This document shows, one piece after another, positions 34,171 through 42,427 of a stretch of 64,000 bases of DNA; position 1 is the first letter of the stretch; every line of letters starts with the position of its first letter. The translations under genes were made by a program, and so were the position numbers. Below the pieces are notes generated by a model. It was not told where the DNA came from, did no database searches, and saw only the letters and a program-made list of their open reading frames with translations. Location of the stretch: positions 62,001 to 126,000 of the forward strand of contig NZ_NINW01000025.1 of assembly GCF_002188465.1 (NCBI RefSeq). Reading direction: 5' to 3'. Origin of the DNA: Pigmentiphaga sp. NML080357. GTDB lineage: Bacteria; Pseudomonadota; Gammaproteobacteria; Burkholderiales; Burkholderiaceae_B.

Positions 34171-35136
34171 ATGCACGCGATGCGCATGCTCATGATGGCG
34201 GGCGCCCTGGCTATCCCCGCCGTGCCGGCTGCCGCGGCCGAGTTCCCGGCCAGGCCCATCCGCCTGGTGGTGCCTTTCGAGGCGGGCGGAACCATCGACA
34301 CGCTGGGCCGCGTGGTCGCCGCCCAGATCGACAAGCAGTCCGAATGGGGCATCGTGGTCGATAACAAGGCGGGCGCGAATGCCTTGATCGGCACCGCCGA
34401 TGCGGCCAAGGCCGCGCCCGATGGCTATACCATCCTGCACACGTCGCCGTCGATCGTCATCAACACGTTCATACACAAGAAGACGCCCTACGACCTGTCC
34501 AGGACGTTCGTGCCCGTTACCAACCTGGCCGTCGGAACCGGCTACCTGCTGGTCGTGCGGCAAGGGCTGCCGGTCCATGACGTTGCAGGGCTGATCGAGC
34601 TGGCGCGCAAGAAGGAGCTCACGTACGGATCCCCGGGCATCGGCAATGCCCTGCACCTGGCGGCGGCGGGGTTCGCCAAGAAGGCCCGCGTCGACATGCT
34701 GCACATCCCGTTCAAGGGCAGCGCGAGCTCGCTCAATGCCATCGCCGCCGGGCAGGTGGACGTCATGATGCTGTCCCCGCCCACGGTGACGCCGTACGTC
34801 CAGTCGGGCAAGATCCGCCCCATCGCGTTCACCGGCGAAAGCCGGTCCAAGGAATTTCCCGATATCCCGACTATGAAAGAAGCGGGTATCGACGACTTCG
34901 TCGTCATGGGGACCTGGGCGGGGTGGTTCGCGCCGGCCGGCACCCCGCCCGAGGTGGTGAACAGGATCGCCGCCGAGGTCGCCAAGGCGCTCAAGGCGCC
35001 CGAAGTCGCGAGCGTGCTGGAGAAGGGAGGCTTCGAGCCGGACGGCCGTCCGCCCCAGGCATTCGCGGAATTCGTGCGCCAGGAAACCCGGCGCTACGGA
35101 CAGATCGTCAAGGACGCCGGCATCACGCCGCAGTAG
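34171..35136 (+). CDS. Bug-family periplasmic solute receptor
   Basis: A 321-residue Bug receptor. The ATG at 34171 (MHAMRMLMMAGALAIPAVPAAAA) has GGAG at 34158-34161; an in-frame ATG at 34156 is possible. After the signal peptide come PFEAGGTIDTLGRV and NKAGANALIGTA, slightly divergent versions of the family loops. Its promoter carries the same operator as that of ligase 2, so it is inferred to serve the arylacetate-type pathway to its left. It converges with a LysR gene 19 bp away. Confidence 0.88.
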   Translation: MHAMRMLMMAGALAIPAVPAAAAEFPARPIRLVVPFEAGGTIDTLGRVVAAQIDKQSEWGIVVDNKAGANALIGTADAAKAAPDGYTILHTSPSIVINTFIHKKTPYDLSRTFVPVTNLAVGTGYLLVVRQGLPVHDVAGLIELARKKELTYGSPGIGNALHLAAAGFAKKARVDMLHIPFKGSASSLNAIAAGQVDVMMLSPPTVTPYVQSGKIRPIAFTGESRSKEFPDIPTMKEAGIDDFVVMGTWAGWFAPAGTPPEVVNRIAAEVAKALKAPEVASVLEKGGFEPDGRPPQAFAEFVRQETRRYGQIVKDAGITPQ

Positions 35137-35155
35137 GCCTGAAATCCAGCGGCGT

Positions 35156-36085
35156 TCAAAACGTCCACCCTTGGCTCGCCGCCCAGGCCGTGATCGATTG
35201 CTCGGTGTCGCGGCCTTCCTGCTGCAGCCAGTCGCAGAAGTCGCCGGTCAGCGTCTGCGCCTTGAGCGTCGCGGCGCTGTTGGCGTAGTACGTGCGCCGC
35301 TTCACGCCCAGGGGACCGAAGGGCACGCACAGTCGGCCGGCGAGGATCTCGTCGATGGCCAGGAACAGCGGGACCATGGCCAGCCCGAGCCCCTCGGAGG
35401 CCGCCTGCAGGGCGAAGTACATCTGTTCGAAGCCCAGCGTATTGGCGGGCTTCAGGCCCGGAACGCCGGCGGCTTCCAGCCATTCGCTCCACGCGTAGGG
35501 TTCCGTGGCATAGCTGATGAGGGTATGCGCTTCGAGGTCGCGCGGGTGCGCGAGCCTCAGGCTCTCCTGCAGGTCGACGTGACAGATGGGGGCGATGATC
35601 TCCGTCATGAAGGGAATGGACCGGCAATCGTCCAGCGGCCCGTGCTGCCCCCGGATGGCAATGTCGTAGGTGTTCTCCTGGAAATTCGGCGGCGCCAGCG
35701 AAGTGGTCAGGCGGACCTCGACGTCCGGACGCCTGCGCTGGAATACGGACATGCGCGCGATCAGCCAGCGCATGGTGAAGGTGGGCGGGGCATTGACGCG
35801 CAGCACGATGGGCGCCGCCTGCTGCATGACATACATCGATGCCGTGGCCAGGCGGTCGAACACCGCCGAGACCTCGTTGAGATAGCCGCGGCCGGCCTCG
35901 GTGAGCGTCAGCTGCGAGGGCGCGCGGTGAAAGAGCGCGACGCCCAGCCACTCCTCGAGCAGGGCCACCTGGCGGCTGACTGCGCCGTGCGTGACGTTCA
36001 GTTCCGCCGCGGCCTTGGTAAAGCTCACGTGGCGCGCGGCCACCTCGAACGCCCGCACGGCGTTGAGCGGGGGCAGCTTTCTCAT
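35156..36085 (-). CDS. LysR-family regulator (GcvA-like), paralogue of 18605-19534
   Basis: A 309-residue LysR regulator with the N-terminal winged helix MRKLPPLNAVRAFEVAARHVSFTKAA... and HGAVSRQVALLEEWLG, and an effector domain from about residue 90 (RVNAPPTFTMRWLIARMSVF). It is nearly alignable end to end with the LysR at 18605-19534. It is divergent from the molybdenum hydroxylase operon starting at 36280, with a palindrome at 36111-36131 between them, so it probably controls that operon. Confidence 0.9.
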   Translation of the reverse strand: MRKLPPLNAVRAFEVAARHVSFTKAAAELNVTHGAVSRQVALLEEWLGVALFHRAPSQLTLTEAGRGYLNEVSAVFDRLATASMYVMQQAAPIVLRVNAPPTFTMRWLIARMSVFQRRRPDVEVRLTTSLAPPNFQENTYDIAIRGQHGPLDDCRSIPFMTEIIAPICHVDLQESLRLAHPRDLEAHTLISYATEPYAWSEWLEAAGVPGLKPANTLGFEQMYFALQAASEGLGLAMVPLFLAIDEILAGRLCVPFGPLGVKRRTYYANSAATLKAQTLTGDFCDWLQQEGRDTEQSITAWAASQGWTF

Positions 36086-36110
36086 GAAGTCTCCTGTTGC
36101 TGCTCTGGCC

Positions 36111-36131
36111 GGCGTGACTATAACTCACGCC
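36111..36131. promoter_or_regulatory. 21-bp palindrome, likely LysR operator
   Basis: GGCGTGA (36111-36117) and TCACGCC (36125-36131) are perfect inverted arms around a 7-bp centre. Its core fits the LysR T-N11-A rule. It lies 26 bp upstream of the divergent LysR ATG and about 150 bp before the hydroxylase operon, a usual place for a LysR autoregulatory/activation site. Only the symmetry is observed; binding is inferred. Confidence 0.6.
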
Positions 36132-36279
36132 ACGTGAAGATTATTACTTTGCCGCGAGAGCGGCCCGCCTTCACACTGCAGCCCATGCAAAACGAATCCA
36201 GCACGCCGGCGGAGCCGGCCTGCGCCAACCCCGCCGGGCCCTCAGGTTTTCTCTCGCTCGGCCACCCATACATACTATC

Positions 36280-37170
36280 GTGAAAGCCGCTCCTTTCGAC
36301 TATGTGCGTGCCGAGGGCCTGGACCACGCGCTCGAACTCCTGCACCAGCATGGGTACGAGGCCAAGCTGCTGGCCGGAGGCCAGAGCCTGGTGCCGATGA
36401 TGGCCATGCGCCTGGCGCGCCCCGCGCTGCTGGTGGACATTCACCGGGTGTCCGCCCTGCAGTCGCTGGACGTTTCGGACACTGCCGTGGTGACCGGCGC
36501 CGTGGTGCGCCAGCGCACCCTGGAGGACGAGGTCTCGCTGCATGCGCACATCCCCTTGGTCGCCGCCGCGTTGCGCTGGGTGGGGCACGGCCAGACGCGC
36601 AACCGTGGCACCGTGGGCGGCAGCCTGGTGCATGCCGACCCGTCCGCCGAGCTGCCGCTGGCCGCCCTCGTGCTGGACGCGAGACTGCGCCTGACAAGCC
36701 AGGACGAAGGCGAACGCAGTGTCGCCGCCGGCGAGTTTTTCCTGGGGCCCATGTTTACCGACACGCGCGACACGGAGTGCCTGACCGCCATCGAGTGGCC
36801 CGTGTGGGACGCGCGCGGCACCGGTTGTGCATTCGACGAGATCGCGATACGGCACGGAGACTTCGCCATGGCTTCGGCTGCGGCGCAGGTCCGTGTCGAT
36901 GCGTCGGGCGTCTGCCGGCGCGCCGCGTTCGGCCTCGGCGGCGTGGATGGCGTTCCCCGCAGTTTTCCCGAGCTGGCGCAGCGCCTGGAAGGGCAGCGGC
37001 TGGACGATGATCTGCTGCGTGACGTGGCCGAGGATGCGGCCGCGGCATGCGAGCCAGGCAGCGACCTGCACGCGACCGCCGAATACCGGCGCCACCTGGC
37101 GGCCGTCCTGGCGGTACGCGTCCTGCGCCGGGCCGCGCAATCGGCCCAGTCTTCGGTACGGAGCGTGTAG
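36280..37170 (+). CDS. Molybdenum hydroxylase, FAD-binding (medium) subunit
   Basis: A 296-residue FAD subunit of the xanthine dehydrogenase/CO dehydrogenase family. It transfers electrons from the 2Fe-2S subunit to an acceptor. Visible motifs are the FAD loops LLAGGQSLVPMM (about 30-41) and RNRGTVGGSLVHADPSAE (about 107-124). The start is GTG at 36280, the only one ahead of the conserved N-terminus, and no Shine-Dalgarno sequence is apparent, suggesting weak or leaderless-like initiation. It opens an operon of FAD, FeS and molybdopterin subunits in that order (M-S-L), 2 bp before the FeS gene. Confidence 0.9.
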   Translation: MKAAPFDYVRAEGLDHALELLHQHGYEAKLLAGGQSLVPMMAMRLARPALLVDIHRVSALQSLDVSDTAVVTGAVVRQRTLEDEVSLHAHIPLVAAALRWVGHGQTRNRGTVGGSLVHADPSAELPLAALVLDARLRLTSQDEGERSVAAGEFFLGPMFTDTRDTECLTAIEWPVWDARGTGCAFDEIAIRHGDFAMASAAAQVRVDASGVCRRAAFGLGGVDGVPRSFPELAQRLEGQRLDDDLLRDVAEDAAAACEPGSDLHATAEYRRHLAAVLAVRVLRRAAQSAQSSVRSV

Positions 37171-37172
37171 CC

Positions 37173-37664
37173 ATGGCATTTTCCCGACTCATGAACATTT
37201 CCATCAATGTGAATGGCGTCGTGCGGCAGGCCCAGGTCGAGCCGCGCACCACCCTGGTGGACTTCCTGCGCGACACGCTCAAGCTGACCGGTACCCATAT
37301 CGGCTGTGAGCACGGTGTCTGCGGCGCGTGTTCGGTCCTGCTGGACGGAGAACCCGTCAGGTCCTGCTGCATGTTCGCGGTCCAGGCCGACGGCCTTTCG
37401 GTAACGACCGTGGAGGGGCTGGCGCCGGAACGGGGGCGGCTGTCCGCGATCCAGGACGCCTTCTGCGAAAAGCATGCGCTGCAGTGCGGTTATTGCACGC
37501 CAGGCATGCTGGTCGCGTGCCACGCGCTCGTGGCGCGCCACCCCCGTCCGGACGAGGCGCAGATCCGCGAGGCCATCAGCGGCAACCTGTGCCGGTGCAC
37601 CGGTTATCAACAGATCGTGGACGCCGTCCAGCATGCGACGGCACAGGAGTCGTCGCATGACTGA
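37173..37664 (+). CDS. Molybdenum hydroxylase, 2Fe-2S (small) subunit
   Basis: A 163-residue iron-sulfur subunit with two [2Fe-2S] clusters. The plant-ferredoxin cluster uses C45, C50, C53 and C65; the second uses C105, C108, C140 and C142 (CGYCTPG and CRCTGY). The ATG at 37173 has GGAG 8 bp upstream; a later ATG at 37191 would also preserve the domains. It overlaps the large-subunit gene by 8 bp. The protein relays electrons from the molybdenum centre to the FAD subunit. Confidence 0.93.
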   Translation: MAFSRLMNISINVNGVVRQAQVEPRTTLVDFLRDTLKLTGTHIGCEHGVCGACSVLLDGEPVRSCCMFAVQADGLSVTTVEGLAPERGRLSAIQDAFCEKHALQCGYCTPGMLVACHALVARHPRPDEAQIREAISGNLCRCTGYQQIVDAVQHATAQESSHD

Positions 37665-40098
37665 TCCGGGGAAATTCCGCTATATCGGCAAGCACCGCCG
37701 CGCCGTCGAGCACCGCCGTTTCGTGACCGGGCAAGGGCGCTACGCCGCCGACATACAACTGCCCGACGTGCTGCACGTGGCCATCGTCGCGAGCCCGCAT
37801 GCGCATGCCAGGATACGGTCCATCGACGCCTCCGGGGCGCTGGCCATGCCTGGCGTGCATGCCGTCCTGACTGGCGAGGAGCTTTGCGCGCATACCGATG
37901 CCATGCTGCCCGGCGTCGACGCGCCGCAGGTGAAGCGGTTTCCGCTCGCCCACGGCGTGGCCCGCTACGCCGGGGAGTGGGTGGCCGCGGTCGTGGCCGA
38001 TACCCGCGCCTTGGCCGAAGACGCGGCCGAGGCGGTGATTGTCGAGTACGAACCCATCGATCACGTCGTCGATCCGCTGGCCGCGATGGAGCCCGGCGCT
38101 CCCCAGGTGCATCCGCTGCATGGGTCCAACGTGATCTTCCGCCGCGTCTTCAATTGGGGCGAGGTGGACGAGCATTTCGCCCAGGCTCCCCACAAGCTGT
38201 CGTATCGCGTGCACTGGGCGCGCAGCGCCACCGTGCCCATCGAGACGTTCGCGGTCAGCGCCTGGTGGAACGACGCGACCGGCATCCTCGACGTCTGGGC
38301 GTCCATCCAGATGCCGAAGTATCCCGATCTGCTGGCCCGGGCGTTGCGCCTGCCGGGCAACGCTGTGCGCGTGCACTACGACGTGGACGTCGGCGGCAGC
38401 TATGGGGTCAAGCGCGGCATCAAGCATTCGGTGCTGGTGGGCTACCTGGCGAGAAAACTGGGCCGCCCCGTCCGGTTCATCGAGGACCGGCTGGAGAACA
38501 TGCGCGGCGGCGACATGCAGGGGCCGGACCGCGTCTTCGACGTGACGCTGGCGTTCGACGGCGACGGCATCGTCAAGTCCATGCGGATGCGCGCGGTGGA
38601 CGATATCGGCGCCTATTCGGGCCGGGCGCCGCTGCAGCTGGGCAAGCCGGTGGGCGCGATCGTCGGCCCGTACCGGATCGCCAGCGTGGAATACGACGCC
38701 GTATCGGTGATGACCAACAAGACCCCCCAGGAGGCGGTACGCGGGTTCGGCCAATCCCCGACCAACTATGCCATCGAGACCGGCATGGACAAGGTGGCGC
38801 GTTTCCTGGGGCTGGACCGCGTCGAGCTGCGCCGCCGCAACCTCATCGGCAAGGATGAATTCCCCTATCTGATACCCAGCGGCACCACCTACGATTCGGG
38901 AGACTACGCGACGGTCCTCGGCAAGGCGCTGGATGCGGCCTCGCTCGAGCAGATCCAGCGGCAGCGCGACGAGTTGCGCAAGCGCGGATTGCTGGCCGGC
39001 ATCGGCGTCTCGACCTGCCTCGAACCCTCGGGAGGCAACTCGGCCTTCGAACCGTTGTTCAATCCCAAGAACACGACGACCACGTGGATGGACTCCTGCC
39101 TGGTGCGCATCGACCTGTCCGGTTCGGTGACGGCGCTGATGGGAACGTCGACCTCGGGCCAGGCGCACGAGACCCTGGTCTCCACCGTGGTGGGGGAGAT
39201 CCTGCAGCGCGAGCCGGACGGCATCCGCGTCCTGCACGCCGACTCGCTCAATGCCTTGCCGTCGAATAGTCCGGTCGGCAGCCGCATGGCCATCATGCTG
39301 GGCGGGGCGGCGGCCGGCGCCGCCAAGAAGCTGCGCGCCAAGTTGCTGCGCATTGCCGCGCACAATCTCGGATTGCCGGAAGAGCAATTGTCGTACGACG
39401 GCGGCGACGTCGTAGCGAAGTCCGATTCCCAGCGGCGCATGTCCTGGGACAACCTGGTGGAGATTGCGCACCGCATGTTCCACAAGCTTCCCGAGGGCAC
39501 CGAGCCGGGGCTGCAGGAGAAGTTCGTCTGGGAGGTGCCCACGGGCGGAAAGATGCCCACCGAGGATGGCCGGGTGCAGATGTATCCCTGCCATTCGTTC
39601 GAGTCGCACGTCGTGCTGGTCAGCATCGATCCGGATACCGGCAAGGCGACTTTCCACCGCTACGTGTGCGGACACGATTGCGGCGTGATGATCAGCCCGG
39701 ACGTGGTCCATGGGATGACCTACGGCGGGATCGCGCACGGATTGGGGGCGGCGATGATGGAGAAGTTCGTCTTTTCGGAGGAGGGCCAGCTGCTTGCCGG
39801 CACCTTCATGGACTACCTGCTGCCGAGCGCGCTGGAGGTTCCCGCCGTCACCATCGTCGACCATTGCACGCCGTCGCCGCTGACGGAGTTCGGCCAGAAG
39901 GGATCGGGAGAGGCGGGCTATCTGGGCAGCCCGGCGGCGATCGCCAGCGCGATCAACGACGCGCTGGCCCCGGTGGGGGCCAGCATCGACGCCCTGCCCA
40001 TGACGCCGCAGGCGATCTGGAACGCGTTGCGGCGTGCCTCGGGCGGACAGCGGGTATCGCCCGCGCACTCCGAAATTCCGGAAATGGAGAAGGCGTGA
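37657..40098 (+). CDS. Molybdenum hydroxylase, molybdopterin-binding (large) subunit
   Basis: An 813-residue catalytic subunit that hydroxylates a carbon next to a hetero-atom or carbonyl, using water. RGFGQSP near residue 363 binds the cofactor, and the general-base glutamate lies in GQKGSGEAGYLGSPAA near the C-terminus. It lacks the AYRCSFR-type active-site loop of true CO dehydrogenases, so despite the CoxMSL gene order a CO substrate is unlikely. The final codons overlap the hydrolase start (TGATG). N-heteroaromatic or aldehyde substrates are plausible; none can be proven from the sequence. Confidence 0.88.
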   Translation: MTDPGKFRYIGKHRRAVEHRRFVTGQGRYAADIQLPDVLHVAIVASPHAHARIRSIDASGALAMPGVHAVLTGEELCAHTDAMLPGVDAPQVKRFPLAHGVARYAGEWVAAVVADTRALAEDAAEAVIVEYEPIDHVVDPLAAMEPGAPQVHPLHGSNVIFRRVFNWGEVDEHFAQAPHKLSYRVHWARSATVPIETFAVSAWWNDATGILDVWASIQMPKYPDLLARALRLPGNAVRVHYDVDVGGSYGVKRGIKHSVLVGYLARKLGRPVRFIEDRLENMRGGDMQGPDRVFDVTLAFDGDGIVKSMRMRAVDDIGAYSGRAPLQLGKPVGAIVGPYRIASVEYDAVSVMTNKTPQEAVRGFGQSPTNYAIETGMDKVARFLGLDRVELRRRNLIGKDEFPYLIPSGTTYDSGDYATVLGKALDAASLEQIQRQRDELRKRGLLAGIGVSTCLEPSGGNSAFEPLFNPKNTTTTWMDSCLVRIDLSGSVTALMGTSTSGQAHETLVSTVVGEILQREPDGIRVLHADSLNALPSNSPVGSRMAIMLGGAAAGAAKKLRAKLLRIAAHNLGLPEEQLSYDGGDVVAKSDSQRRMSWDNLVEIAHRMFHKLPEGTEPGLQEKFVWEVPTGGKMPTEDGRVQMYPCHSFESHVVLVSIDPDTGKATFHRYVCGHDCGVMISPDVVHGMTYGGIAHGLGAAMMEKFVFSEEGQLLAGTFMDYLLPSALEVPAVTIVDHCTPSPLTEFGQKGSGEAGYLGSPAAIASAINDALAPVGASIDALPMTPQAIWNALRRASGGQRVSPAHSEIPEMEKA

Positions 40099-40940
40099 TG
40101 GCAAAGTCGGACAACGCCGCGAAGGCGCGGCGCGAAACGCTGCGGGTGGCCGGTCCGGCGGGCGAGATCGCCGTTCTGGTCGAGGGCGACCCGGCGGGAG
40201 CACCCGTATTCATGACCCACTCCATCCTGTCGTCCAGCATGATGTGGGACAGCGAGGCAGCCTTGCTGGCGGCGCGGGGGTACCGGGTGATCCGGGCCGA
40301 TACGCGCGGGCACGGGGATACCCAGCCGCCTGCCGGACCTTGCACCATGGACGAGCTGGCGGACGATACGATCGCGGTGCTCGACGCACTGGGCATCGAG
40401 CGCGTCCATTATGTGGGGCTCTCGCTGGGTGGCATGAGCGGATTCGGCCTGGGCATCCGGCATGCAGGCCGGCTGTCGAGCCTTTGCCTGTGCGACGCAC
40501 GGGCCGATACGCCGCCGGACCTGCAACCGGTCTGGGCCGAGCGCATCGCCGTTGCGCGCGAGCGGGGCACCGCCGCGCTCGCGGATTCCACGATCGAGCG
40601 CTGGTTCGGCCGGTCCTTCGTGGGCGCGCATCCCGAAATTGCCGGGCGTTTCCGGCGTCAGGCGGCCGCCACCTCGGTCGCCGGGTTCGTCGGGTGCGCA
40701 CAGGCGATCCAGGGGCTGGACTATCTGGGCGATGTCGGCGGCATCGCGGTGCCGACGACGCTGCTGGTGGGGGCCAACGACGGCCCCCTGCCCGATGCCA
40801 TGCGGCATTTGCAGACGCTTATCCACGGGGCCGGAATTGAGGTGATTCCCGACGCCGGCCATTTGCCCAATATCGACCAGCCCGCCGCATTCCAGGACGC
40901 ATTGTTGCGCCATCTCGATCGCGTCCGCATCGGCCATTGA
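40098..40940 (+). CDS. Alpha/beta hydrolase (3-oxoadipate enol-lactonase-like)
   Basis: A 280-residue alpha/beta hydrolase. The nucleophile is S109 in YVGLSLGGMSG; the acid is an Asp in LLVGANDGPLPD and the histidine is in DAGHLPNID. The overall form resembles PcaD lactonases. It is translationally coupled to the large subunit (1-bp overlap), so it probably hydrolyses a lactone, lactam or ester formed after hydroxylation. The crotonase gene follows after 48 bp. Confidence 0.85.
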   Translation: MAKSDNAAKARRETLRVAGPAGEIAVLVEGDPAGAPVFMTHSILSSSMMWDSEAALLAARGYRVIRADTRGHGDTQPPAGPCTMDELADDTIAVLDALGIERVHYVGLSLGGMSGFGLGIRHAGRLSSLCLCDARADTPPDLQPVWAERIAVARERGTAALADSTIERWFGRSFVGAHPEIAGRFRRQAAATSVAGFVGCAQAIQGLDYLGDVGGIAVPTTLLVGANDGPLPDAMRHLQTLIHGAGIEVIPDAGHLPNIDQPAAFQDALLRHLDRVRIGH

Positions 40941-40988
40941 GCCCACCCGGCGGTCGACCAATTTCCTTTCCACCTCAGGAGGCAGTAC

Positions 40989-41723
40989 ATGAGCGAACAA
41001 CTCTCGATAGAGCAGGACGGCCGTATTCTTCGCATTACCTTCAACCGCCCGCAGGACAACGGAGTGACGGACGCGATGGCAGTGGCGTTCGCCGATGCCA
41101 TTCTCAACGCGCATCACACCTCGGATGCCGTCGTGCTGCGCAGCGCGGGGCCGGACTTCTGCACCGGGCGCGCCCGCGACCCGGGATCCCCCGCGCCGTC
41201 TCCCGAGGCCTATGCGCGCCGCCCGGAGTACGACGCGATCTTCAACAGCTACAAGGCCATACGCAACGCGCAGGTGCCGGTCATTGCCGCCATCGAAGGC
41301 CGGGCGATGGGGTTCGGCACCGCCATCGCGGCGCTTTGCGACGTTTCGTTCGCCAGCGATACCGCGACCTTCAATATCCCCGAGATCGCGCACAACGTGA
41401 TGCCGACCATGGTCATGTCGGCGCTGTACGACCGCGTCAATCGCAACGCCATCCTCTGGATGGCCTATTCCGCCGATTTCATCGACGCCCATCGCGCCAT
41501 GGCCTACGGACTGGTCAGCACCGTCGTTCCCGCCGACAAACTCGACGCCGAACTCGCCCGCTTCTGCGAAGTGCTGACGAGCCGTCCCCGGCCGGCCATC
41601 CTGGGGCTGAAGGAGTATCTGCACGTCGCGCCCCGCATGGACGAGCTTGGCGCCATCGAGTACGCGCGGGCCCTTCACTCCATGGTCAATACGGCGGCGG
41701 CCATGAAGCGCAAGCACGGCTGA
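40989..41723 (+). CDS. Enoyl-CoA hydratase/isomerase-family protein
   Basis: A 244-residue crotonase-fold protein of the standard length. The oxyanion-hole region is IEGRAMGFGTAIAALCD (about 99-115), and NIPEIAHNVMPTM follows; the usual first motif reads FCTGRARD rather than AGAD. The classical hydratase glutamates are not evident, so isomerase or hydrolase chemistry is as likely as hydration. It lies in the hydroxylase operon and could cleave the ring-opened CoA ester. ATG at 40989 follows AGGAGG. Confidence 0.8.
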   Translation: MSEQLSIEQDGRILRITFNRPQDNGVTDAMAVAFADAILNAHHTSDAVVLRSAGPDFCTGRARDPGSPAPSPEAYARRPEYDAIFNSYKAIRNAQVPVIAAIEGRAMGFGTAIAALCDVSFASDTATFNIPEIAHNVMPTMVMSALYDRVNRNAILWMAYSADFIDAHRAMAYGLVSTVVPADKLDAELARFCEVLTSRPRPAILGLKEYLHVAPRMDELGAIEYARALHSMVNTAAAMKRKHG

Positions 41724-41736
41724 CATCGAGGCGTTC

Positions 41737-42402
41737 ATGGAAATCACCGGTACCCAAGTCATCGCCGCTCCCCGCGCCGACGTCTGGAAGGCCTTGAACG
41801 ATCCCGGCACGCTCAAGCGCTGCCTTCCGGGATGCGAGTCGGTCGAGCAGGCGGGCCCCGATGAGTTTCGCATCGTGATCACCGCCGCCATCGGGCCGCT
41901 CCGGCCGCGTTTCAACGGCTCGCTGCGCCTGACCGAAGCCGTGCCTCCCGCTTCCTGCGTCATGGTATTCGAGGGGCAGGGTGGCGCGATGGGGTTCGGC
42001 AAGGGATCGGCCTCGGTCGATCTGAAGGAGGCCGGCGCCGGTACGGAGCTGACCTACGCGGCGCAGGCGCAGGTCGGCGGGAAGCTGGCGCAAGTGGGCG
42101 CGCGCCTGATCGACAGCGTGGCCAGGAAGATTTCCGACGATTTCTTCAAGGCCTTCCGCAAGCAGTTCGCACCGGAGGAGCCGGCCGCGCCGGCCGGAAG
42201 CGGTGCTCCCGGGAAGCGCAGCCCGGCGGGCCGGGCCACCGCCGATGCCGGACCCGCGAGTACGGCGGACCCGGTCCGGGCGGCGCCCGTGCCGCCGCGG
42301 GCCGAGCCGGATGGGGCGACGCGCGTTCCCGGCTGGTGGCTGATCGTGGCCTTCGCCCTTGGCGTGGCGGCAACGCTGGCCGGGGCGGTGGTCATCTCAT
42401 AG
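41737..42402 (+). CDS. CoxG-like SRPBCC protein with C-terminal membrane anchor
   Basis: A 221-residue protein: an SRPBCC/CoxG domain (1-150; MEITGTQVIAAPRADVWKAL, CLPGCE), a Pro/Ala-rich linker (about 150-197) and one transmembrane helix at the end (WWLIVAFALGVAATLAGAVV). CoxG proteins tether CO dehydrogenase-type molybdenum enzymes to the membrane, probably to pass electrons to quinone. Its presence suggests that the hydroxylase of this operon is membrane-attached too. It is 13 bp after the crotonase gene. Confidence 0.85.
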   Translation: MEITGTQVIAAPRADVWKALNDPGTLKRCLPGCESVEQAGPDEFRIVITAAIGPLRPRFNGSLRLTEAVPPASCVMVFEGQGGAMGFGKGSASVDLKEAGAGTELTYAAQAQVGGKLAQVGARLIDSVARKISDDFFKAFRKQFAPEEPAAPAGSGAPGKRSPAGRATADAGPASTADPVRAAPVPPRAEPDGATRVPGWWLIVAFALGVAATLAGAVVIS

Positions 42403-42427
42403 TCGAAACAAGAATGAGGGAACATCC

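Noticed and set aside
37657-40098. Carbon monoxide dehydrogenase (CoxL)
   Set aside because: Gene order and CoxG suggest it, but the cysteine-bearing active-site loop of CoxL is absent, and the downstream enzymes handle organic acids.
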